A stretch of 64,000 bases of DNA, taken from contig OZ038381.1 in NCBI GenBank assembly GCA_964036045.1, positions 64,356,242 through 64,420,241 of the forward strand, written 5' to 3'. The DNA is from Eutreptiella sp. 'Long Island Sound 2002'. Lineage: Eukaryota; Euglenozoa; Euglenophyceae; Eutreptiales; Eutreptiaceae. Shown here piece after piece: positions 56,601 to 64,000 of the stretch; the stretch's first letter is position 1; every line of letters begins with the position of its first letter. The notes beneath the pieces were generated by a model. That model did not search any database and was not told the DNA's origin. It saw only the letters and a list, made by a program, of their open reading frames with translations. The position numbers and the translations under genes are program-made.

Positions 56601-58790
56601 TGGCAGGAGCAGGGGCAGTTGCAGGGGCAGGGGCAGGGGCAGGGGCAGTGGCTGGGGCAGGGGCAGTGGCAGTAGCAGGGGCAGTAGCAGGGGCAGGGGC
56701 AGGGCAGGGGCAGGGGCAGTGGCAGTGGCAGGGGCAGGGGCAGGGGTAGAAGCAGGGGCAGGGGGGGCAGGGGCAGGGGCAGAGGCAGGGGCAGGGGCAG
56801 GGGCAGGGGCAGTGGCAGGAGCCGGGGCAGTGGGAGGGGCAAGGGCAGGGGCAGGGGCAGGGGCCGGCGCAGGGGCAGTGGCAGGGGTAGGGGCAGGGGC
56901 AATGGTAGGGGCTGGGGCAGGGGCAGGTGCAGGGGCAGGGGCAGGGGCCGTGGCAGGGGCAAGGGCAGGGGCTGAGGCAGGGGCAGTGGCAACGGCAGCG
57001 GCAGGGGCAGGGGCTGGGCCAGTGGCAGGGGCAGTGGCAGTGGCAGTGGCAGGGGCAGGGGCAGTGGCAGTAGCAGTAGCAGGGGCAGGGGCAGGGGCAG
57101 TGGCAGTGGCAGGGACAGTGGCAGGGGCAGGGGCAGGGGCCGTGGCGGTGGCAGGGGCAGGGGCAGGGGCAGGGGCAGGGGGAGTGGCAGGAGCAGGGGC
57201 AGTTGCAGGGGCAGGGGCAGGGTCAGGGGCCGTGGTAGGGGCAGGGGCAGGGGCATGGGCAGGGGCAGTAGCAGGGGCAGAGGCAGGGGCCGGGGCGGGG
57301 ACAGGGGCAGGGGTAGAGGCAGTGGCAGGAGCAGGGGCAGGGGCAGGGGCACGGACAGTGGCAGGGGCAGTGGCAGTGGCAGGGGCAGGGGCAGTGGCAG
57401 TGGCAGTAGCAGGGGCATGGGCTGGGGCAGGGGCAGTGGCAGTAGCAGGGGCAGGGGCAGGGGCAGGGGCAGGGGCAGTGGCAGTGGCAGGGGCAGGGGC
57501 AGGGGCAGAAGGAGGGGCAGGGGGGGCAGGGGCAGGGGCAGAGGCTGGGGCAGGGGCAGGGGCAGGGGCAGTGGCAGGAGCCAGGGCAGTTGGAGGGGCA
57601 AGGGCAGGGGCAGGGGCAGGGGCCGGCGCAGGGGCAGTGGCAGTAGCAGGGGCAGGGGCAGGGGCAGGGGTAGGGGCAGGGGCAGGTGCAGGTGCAGGGG
57701 CAGGGGCAGGGGCAGAGGAAGGGGCAAGGGCAGGGGCAGGGGCAGTGGCAACGGCAGTGGCAGGGACAGGGGCTGAGCCAGTGGCAGGGGCAGTGGCAGT
57801 GGCAGGGGCAGGGGCAGGGGCAGTGGCAGTAGCAGTGGCAGGGGCAGGGGCAGGGGCAGGGGCAGTGGCAGTAGCAGGGGCAGTGGCAGGGGCAGGGGCA
57901 GGGGCCGTGGCAGTGGCAGGGGCAGGAGCAGGGGCAGAGGCAGGGGCAGGGGGGGCAGGGGCAGGGGCAGTGGCAGTAGCAGGGGCAGTGGCAGGGGCAG
58001 GGGCAGGGGCCGTGGCAGTGGCAGGGGCAGGAGCAGGGGCAGAGGCAGGGGCAGGGGGGGCAGGGGCAGGGGCAGTGGCAGGAGCAGGGGCAGTGGCAGG
58101 TGCTGGGGCAGGGGCAGGGGCAGGAGCAGGGGCAGTGGGAGGGGCTGGGGCAGTGGCAGGGGCAGGGGCAGGGGCAGGGCCATTGGCAGGGGCCGTGGGA
58201 GGTGCAAGGGCAGTGGCAGGGGCAGGGGTAGGGGCAGTTGCAGGGGCAGGGGCAGGGGCAGGGGCTGGGGCAGGGGCAGAGGCAGGGGCAGTGGCAGTGG
58301 CTGGGGCAGGGGCAGGGGCAGAGGCAGGGGCTGGGGCAGGGGCAGGGGCCGCGGCAGGGGCAGTGGCAGGGGCAGTGGCAGGGGCAGGGGCAGGGGCAGT
58401 GGCAGGGGCAGTGCCACTGGCAGGGGCAGGGGCCGGGGCAGTGGCAGTTGCAGGGGCAGGGGCAGCGGCAGTAGCAGGGGCAGGGGCAGGGGCAGGGGCT
58501 GGGGCAGGAAAAGGGGCAGGGGCAGGGGCAGGGGGTGGGGCAGGGGCAGTGGCAGGGGCTGGGGCAGCGGCTTGGGCAGGGGCAGTGTCAGGGGCAGGGG
58601 TAGGGGCTGGGGCAGGGGCAGTTGCAGGGGCAGAGGCAGGGGCAGGGGTAGGGGCAGGGGCAGTGGCAGGGGCAGGGGCCGGGGGAGTGGCTGGGGCAGT
58701 GGCAGTGTCAGGGGCAGAGGCAGGGGCAGTGGCTGTAGCAGGGGCAGGGGCAGGGGTAGTGGCGGTTGCTGGGGCAAGGGGCAGGGGAAG
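53625..58790. repeat. (GGGGCA)n satellite, main array, 5.2 kb
   Basis: Nearly pure hexamer array with G-to-T and insertion variants. A 1170-bp higher-order unit (195 hexamers) is repeated: landmark GCAGAGGCATGGGCAGGGGG occurs at 53761 and 54931, and the CAA-TGGCAGTGGC landmark at 54181 and 55351, both 1170 apart. Four consecutive G every 6 bases on the plus strand allow dense G-quadruplexes. All very long ORFs over it (up to 976 codons on minus) are consequences of the hexamer. Confidence 0.95.
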
Positions 58791-58928
58791 AACCCCAGGG
58801 TTCAGATGCTGCGAGAGCTGTTGCAGCGAGAGGGGCGGTACGGTGGCGACGCGTCCGGCCGGGCAGGAGCAGAAAAGGGGAGCGCTAGGGGCAGGGGGCC
58901 AGGGGCGTGCGGAGGGACGGGCAGATGG
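58783..58928. repeat. 146-bp direct duplication, copy 2 (partner 50804-50949)
   Basis: Second copy; after 58928 the sequence continues into the LINE-A 3' part rather than a TAAG tail. Confidence 0.85.
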
Positions 58929-60900
58929 GATGTGGGGAGGCGGACGCGGGGGGTCGGCGGGGGGGGAGGAGGGTGAGGAGGGGATGTGGCAGACACGAGG
59001 ACAGGAGGAGGGGAGCGGAGAGTTGCAGGTGCGCAGGGGAGGGCAGGGACACGGCTGAAAGTGGAGGGGGATGTGGTGATGGCGGACGCGGACGAGAACC
59101 CCAAGCGGAGAGCACAGGACCAGCGGCGGGTGAGAGGGGAGACGGGGCGGCGGAGTACGGGGGCGCAGACGAGTGCAGAGGAAGCAACCGGGCAGTGGGA
59201 CGCGAGACGTATCGTGGGTACGGCGAGCAGTGTGGGGCAGAACGAGCAGCAGACGGGAAGCAGTATCGGAATGTGGTACAGTGACGGGGCAGAGCGCAAA
59301 ATTGTGACTGGCGAGAACGGCCGGCGAAGGCCTGGAGCAGCGCTGTGCCCTTCGGGTGCAGCACGGCGCCAGGGCTCTGACTTGCAGGAGAGGCGAACGG
59401 GCAGACGCATCCAATATTCCAACAAGTTGGTGCCATGGTCATGGAAAATGGTGTGATCGGAGAGATTGCTGGGATGGGCAGGTGGCAGTGCAGGTGTACT
59501 CGAATCCGGTGCAGTGGAGCCGCGTCACGTTGGCGCCCCAGTGGACTGGCAGCCGGGTTGTGCGGGCTATCCGCCGACTTGGTACATGGCGGCAAAGCTC
59601 TCTGCATGGCAGGATGGTGCTGCATTGAAAACATTGAGCTTACGTGCGCCATGCTCAGAGGGGTTGACCACGCCAGGCCTTGGTGGCCACCGGCGCCATG
59701 GGACACCTACGAAGTGCAACGGAGTGCGAACCTTTGGCTATGCGGCTGGGCTCCACAATGCAAATGCAGCGGCAGGAATTCGACAAGCGTCTCGCTGACG
59801 TTCTCTCTGTGTTCTTTCGGCGCATGGTGGGTACAGGGCCACAGTCCAGACCACAGAAACACCCCACCCCACACACACAGGGCGCCAGGCAACCGGGATG
59901 GGGTGAGAGGCGGGGACCGAGGGAGCACCCAGGGGAAAGGGTAGGGGCGAGGGGGAGGGGCAGGGGTGGAGCACGCGGGTGGCACACACGAGCGACAGCG
60001 CAGCACAGACAGGGAGGGCAGACGTACAGGCAGGGTCAACAGCGACAAGGAGAATGGGAGGGGAGACAGGCGAGAGAGGGGGCGCAGGGCAGCGGGATAG
60101 GGGTAGCACGGAGAAGAGCAGGGGGCACACGCAGGGCGCGCGGGAGCAGCAAGGAACGCGAACACGAAAAAAAACAAAAACAGCAGGACAGGCGGACACA
60201 CAGGAAGGGCACAAAGAGGAGGCAGGGCGCGGGAGGTGGGGGGAACAGGAGCCCAACGAGGGCGCAAGGGAACACAATGTTTCACAGAGAAGCACCATGC
60301 CGATGACCCGCATAGAGCCGTACCGGCCGCCCCGCCCGACCATCAGGGAACTGATGGAGGGGCGGCCGGCGAGAGAGGACGACGGGGGAGTCCCCCCGAA
60401 GGGGTGTCTGGGGAGGCCGCCCAGGTCAGCCTACAAGTCGGAAGACAGGGCGAAGGCCCTGAGGCACGTGAGGGCGCGCGAGATACGACCATGGCGCAGA
60501 GACAACCAGCAGCGAGCACACGGAGCACGAGAACAACACTAAGAATGGGGGCAGGAGACAGAGGGGAGGGGAGGGTAGAGAGGAGAGAGAGCAGATACAT
60601 GTACAACAACGCGGGCTAAATGGCTGGGTCGCCCGGCATGGCCGGGGACCGCCAGGGGCGGCGCCACAGAATGGCGGAGGGACTGGACGAGAGCACCAGA
60701 CAGAACCGAGACAGATGGCGGTGCAGTGTTGTTGTGCATGCATGCAGGGAGGAGCGGACCACATAAAAAAAAAAGCACGGAAAAAAAAAAGGAAACAAAC
60801 GCGGACAACACCACACAGCACCACAAGGAGACGGGACAGAAAAGGACGAGTGGCTAGGGCCACGCGACGGCCCCAGATGACTAGGACAGCATGGGGGACG
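58929..60900 (+). other. LINE-A 3' part, possible small ORFs
   Basis: GA-rich. A frame from 58986 gives 156 residues (VEGDVVMADADENPKRRA, DARRIVGTASSVGQNEQQ) and a frame from ATG 60297 to 60542 gives 81 residues (TRIEPYRPPRPTIRELMEG, SAYKSEDRAKALRHVRARE). Both look somewhat protein-like, but neither matches a family I know. A-rich runs at 60764-60772 and 60781-60790 resemble those in the LINE-1 3' region. Confidence 0.35.
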
Positions 60901-60939
60901 GCACAGGAGAGAGGGGCGGGGGCTGGAGGGGAGCGACCC

Positions 60940-61440
60940 GTGGTAGGCGCACAAAACGGTCCCCGGATGGATGAGGATCCAGTGGACCCGCGCCACAGGG
61001 TTGCTGGCGGCCCGGTGGGGTATAAACACGGGATGAGGGATGGGATTGGGCCGCGCAACAACCCAGGGGAATAGGCCGGGGCCGCAGCACAGGGGAAAGG
61101 GGCGGGAAGGGAGCGACCCGTGCTAGGCGCAGGAAATGGTCCCCGGATGGATGAGGATCCAGTGGGCCCGCGCCACAGGGTAGCTGGCGGCCCGGTGGGG
61201 TATAAACACGGGATGAGGGATGGGATGGGGCCGCAAGACAGCCCAGGAAATTAGGCCGGGGCCGCGGCACAGGGGGAAGGGACGGGGGCGGGAAGGGAGC
61301 GACCCGTGCTAAGCGCACGAAGCGGTCCCCGGAAGGAAGAGGCCCCAGTGGGCCAGCGCCACAGGGTAGCAGGCGACCCGGTCGGGTAGAAACACGGGAT
61401 GAAGGGACAAGGGGACGGGGCGGGGAAGGGCGTGTGGCTA
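60940..61440 (+). promoter_or_regulatory. Tandem ~180-bp monomers, each with a TATA-like box
   Basis: Three copies of a unit that contains CGGTCCCCGGATGGATGAGG, GCGCCACAGGGT and GGTGGGGTATAAACACGGGA. TATAAA falls at 61021 and 61201; the third unit has TAGAAA at about 61387. The inverted copy has one unit (TTTATA at 51775-51780). Tandem TATA-bearing monomers resemble promoter monomers of some LINEs, but here they lie near the 3' end, so promoter function is a guess. Confidence 0.4.
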
Positions 61441-62198
61441 GGGCCGCACAACGGCCCGACGGGGTAGGGAGTCCATGGGACGCTGGGAACGGGCCGGTGC
61501 CGGGATGAGGCAAAGGTGAATGGGACATGGGAAGGGCAGGGAGGCCAAAAGCTCCAAGCAACAGCCCCATGGGACTGGGAAACCAGTCGCCATGGAGTGG
61601 TGAACCATGGGCCAACCATGGGGAACCTGGCCACGGGAAGACGGGAAAATGCCCTGAACTCCGGGACGGCCGTGAGGTGTCCGCAGGGGTGAGGATTGAC
61701 CTTGAGAACCCCGGGTCAATGGCCTGAGTACACGTAGGTTCACGCGTGAGCGGGACCAGGGGGTACGTGGAAAGGGTCGCCCCCTGGCCTCCAGCCGTGG
61801 ATGGACGACAACCAAGTGCATCCGGGAGCCGAGTGGGTACTCCAACCCGTGAGTGATGGGGAGTGGTGGAATGTGGTTGACAGAGAGAACTGCTCCGCTG
61901 TCGGCGAGGGCTATCCACAGGAAACCCGCCCGCAGGCGCCAAATAGGCTGTGCTAGGGGGGGAAGGCCGGGGGATCCTTCAAACGAGACCGGAAGGAGCT
62001 GAAACCGTGAGGGCAGCGACTGAAGGGAGCCTACCACCGGTCATGCCCCAAGGAAACCTGGTTGAAGTTCTCGGCCGTGAGGTGAGACAGGGGTCGCCAG
62101 GGGAACTGATGGTGGAGAGCACTCCTTCCCGCCAGAGGCGGCCACCATGTAAAACAAACAAGGAGGAGTCAGATGAGGCTGCGGACACGGCCGCCCTT

Positions 62199-62220
62199 AC
62201 TTACTTACTTACTTACTTGG
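62199..62220 (+). repeat. (CTTA)n tail at LINE-A 3' end
   Basis: CTTACTTACTTACTTACTTGG directly precedes the 879-bp duplication at 62221. A reverse-complement run (TAAG)n begins the inverted copy at 50952. Simple-repeat tails are typical 3' ends of non-LTR elements. Confidence 0.75.
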
Positions 62221-64000
62221 CCCGCACCTGTATCAAGGGATGTGTGTTGTATTGTTGGGCCAAGCCTATCAGCCTAGTGCATCCGAGGTGTTTGAAATCA
62301 GTAGCACACCTTCCAATGCTGCCTCCACACCTTCCACGTTGCCTGCTTTCGGCTCTTTTGGCTCCTCCGTCTTTGGCACTGCAGGCAACGATGGGAGGAC
62401 TGCTGCTGGCATGCATCGGCGAGACGCTCGCCCAACAGTGATATATCATACCTTCCTCTTCTGCCATCTTCATCTGTTCCTCACGAGGGGCAGGCATTGA
62501 GGATACTGAAGAAGGTGTTCTAGAATCCGGGAAGAGCAGATGACCGGGAACTCCATCCGTATGCAGCAGACGTACTGTTCTGTGCCAATTAGGTAAAATA
62601 TTCCTAAGGTCTAAGTCGCTTAGTTCTAGCGATAGAGGTGGCAAATCAACCTCGCTACCGCCCAAAACAAGGGAAACGACCCACTTTGCACCACAGCACG
62701 CAAACACTGCACACGACCAACCATCTGGCTGATGTACACAGTGAAATTTCTTAAGCTTCACGTCGGTAGAGAATGGCCATGGCTGGTGCTGGTTATGCAC
62801 CTGCCAATGCCGCTTAAGGAGGTCCCACAGAACGGTTCCACGCTGTTGCCGTTGGGCAGAATCCGGACACAGAGAATCCAGAATCCACACCCCAGGGGAC
62901 GAGAGCAGATGAAGAAAAACTGCCACCCACCAGTGCCCCTGCTCGCCACAGACCAAAATAAGCCAATTGAGGTCAAAGCAGTTTTCCTTCTGTGGCAAGC
63001 TCTTTTTTCGCCAAAGGGTAACAGGCCAGACCCTTCGCTGGAGACCGAGTTTCCGATGGAGCAGCAAATTCATGAGTTGCACTCGAATTTCAATCAAATT
63101 ATCCCCGATCCAACGATCACCCCCCAATTGTTTTGTTATTTCACGATTTGTCAAGAACATTCCTAGGACTCTGATGCCATCTACCCCAGATGCAGGGCCC
63201 TCGGCAGGAGATGGGGTGTCGCCGGCATCAATATATTCCGGGTGAACGGTTAGTGAGGAGGTTGAAGTTGGCTCAGGGCTAATGGGTCCGTGCAGCGCAG
63301 TGATGCCGGGCTTAGCAGCTTGCATGGGCTCTGGGGAATCGACGTCGGCCATTGATGGCCACCAAACGTGTTCACGCGGCCAAAGACCAGGGTCATCTCC
63401 TAAATCTTCCCCCCGTGGTGCAACGAGGACGCTCAATTGAGCCTCGTACAGCCGTCGACTATCCCCACAAAGGATGTCTTTCGCCCCATTGATTCTTTGA
63501 ATGACACTGATGTCAAACCCTGAGCCCACAGCACCAGTTTCCGATACCGTTTTTTAACGACGGCCTCATCGTCCCCATGCGGCAGACCTAGCAGTTCATG
63601 AGCCCACGGACGGCTCATGTCAACCTGCTCAAAATCTCGCTGGCGGGCATTGTGGGTATCCTCCCACCCTACTTGTGCCTGCACTCGAGCCCAAAGATCG
63701 GCCTTGTTTAGCAAGGAGAGGAAAGAGATTGCTGTCTGGGTGAGCTCCCCCCGCTCTTCCGCCTCCTGGAGAAAAAAATCCTGCACCTTTTTCCGAAAAG
63801 GAGAGTCGCCTAAGGATGCGACCCACGTTTCCAATTTTTGGATATGGTCACGGAGTTCCATTTTCTCCGTGCACTTGTGGATCTGTCTCTTTACCTCATC
63901 CCAATCTTGGGACAGATCTACATCACCAATACTAGACGGCCCCGATGAAGCCGTCGAAGATTGAGAAGGTTGGGAGGTTTGTTGGCTTGAGGTAGGCGTC
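62213..64000 (-). CDS. J-like domain plus Ulp1-type (C48) peptidase, 5' part (copy 2; runs off right edge)
   Basis: The frame enters from beyond the window as a Ser/Gln-rich stretch (TSSQQTSQPSQSSTASS), helices, then WAHELLGLPHGDDEAVVKKR and YRKLVL, matching helices I-II of a J domain. Near 63540 the frame shifts; the other frame continues FDISVIQRINGAKDIL and SRRLYEAQL, matching J helices III-IV. The HPD loop is absent. An acidic linker follows, then a C48 peptidase (residues of the 63529-62213 ORF): WIGDNLIEIRVQLMNLLL, His199 in GHWWVAVF, Asp218 in VWILDSL, Gln267 and Cys273 in HQPDGWSC. The tail is cut at 62220 by the LINE-A end. All four catalytic positions are intact. The enzyme would process or remove SUMO-like modifiers; a J part without HPD should not stimulate Hsp70. 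Confidence 0.8.
62221..63099. repeat. 879-bp direct duplication, copy 2 (partner 40902-41780)
   Basis: Same length as copy 1 with scattered substitutions. Here it is joined to the gene's upstream half, while the LINE-A tail cuts off the downstream half. Confidence 0.85.

Larger units (their letters stand above)
50950..58782 (-). mobile_element. Inverted LINE 3' end plus GGGGCA satellite inserted in LINE-A
   Basis: Starts with a (TAAG)n run at 50952-50977. Then 50978-51900 is the reverse complement of 60900-62202, the LINE-A 3' region, at roughly 85-90% identity by eye. So a related LINE copy lies here on the minus strand with its 3' tail at the left. It continues through a (GGGGCA)n block (52133-52745), unique sequence (52746-53624) and the main GGGGCA array. 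The flanking 146-bp duplication looks like a target duplication made on insertion. Confidence 0.65.
41781..62220 (+). mobile_element. LINE-A composite: full-length-like LINE with nested inverted LINE 3' end and GGGGCA satellite
   Basis: 5' region (41781-42155) with AAAAAATTC-type repeats at 41906-41968, ORF1 (42156-42617), ORF2 (42624-48098), ORF3 region (48099-50877), interruption 50950-58782, then the continued 3' part 58783-62220 ending in a (CTTA)n tail directly before the 879-bp duplication. The continuation is inferred because 50804-50949 recurs at 58783-58928, after which new sequence leads to the tail. Plus-strand order and tail fit a LINE. Confidence 0.72.

Noticed and set aside
53976-59414. 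Very long ORFs on both strands (up to 976 codons) of Gly/Ala, Pro/Leu or Cys/Pro repeats
   Set aside because: They lie on (GGGGCA)n. A 6-bp unit without stops keeps all its frames open; composition is pure repeat.
1-64000. tRNA and rRNA genes
   Set aside because: No cloverleaf-type or rRNA core sequence was recognised by eye; a covariance-model search would be needed for weak cases.

Overview
The window reads as nuclear DNA of a large, repeat-rich eukaryotic genome. There are no operons or ribosome-binding sites. Almost everything recognisable is a transposable element, a relic of one, or a satellite array, and one gene carries a spliceosomal-type intron. A chromodomain-bearing Ty3/gypsy integrase, a FAR1/SWIM-type Mutator-like (MULE) transposase and non-LTR elements with an RNase H domain fit an alga or other plant-lineage or protist genome. 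I cannot name the species.

Layout. Positions 1-14305 (minus) hold the 5' part of a Ty3/gypsy element (gypsy-1; gag, protease, start of RT). Its gag is split by an 8.9-kb plus-strand LINE (4302-13196, LINE-1) flanked by a 14-bp target duplication. LINE-1 carries RNase H and a third ORF with an Ulp1-like (C48) peptidase domain. 14306-16560 is AT-rich and geneless. 16571-19802 is a second gypsy element (gypsy-2; RT, RNase H, integrase, chromodomain). 19803-25810 has no gene I can support. 25817-27801 is a 21-bp satellite with a 567-bp higher-order period. 27885-31495 (minus) is a MULE transposase with two N-terminal ubiquitin-like segments, the first ending in LRGG. 31500-32555, 36940-40330 and 40331-40640 are arrays of one 53-bp satellite in opposing orientations. 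They enclose a SET-domain gene (34108-36909, minus, one 83-bp intron). 40660-41780 and 62213-64000 (minus) are two halves of a J-like/Ulp1 peptidase gene that share an 879-bp duplicated middle. Between them lies a long LINE (LINE-A; ORF1, endonuclease-RT-RNase H, ORF3), itself carrying an inverted related LINE 3' end and more than 5 kb of (GGGGCA)n satellite.

Themes. (1) Ubiquitin/SUMO-type parts recur on separate mobile elements: a tandem ubiquitin-like N-terminus on a transposase, an Ulp1-like peptidase in a LINE, and a J-like/Ulp1 protein. (2) In-frame stops in otherwise readable coding sequence are mostly TAG (about 15 TAG, 3 TGA, no secure TAA). This suggests either TAG recoding or biased decay. 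(3) Several frameshifts sit in C or G homopolymers and may be assembly errors.
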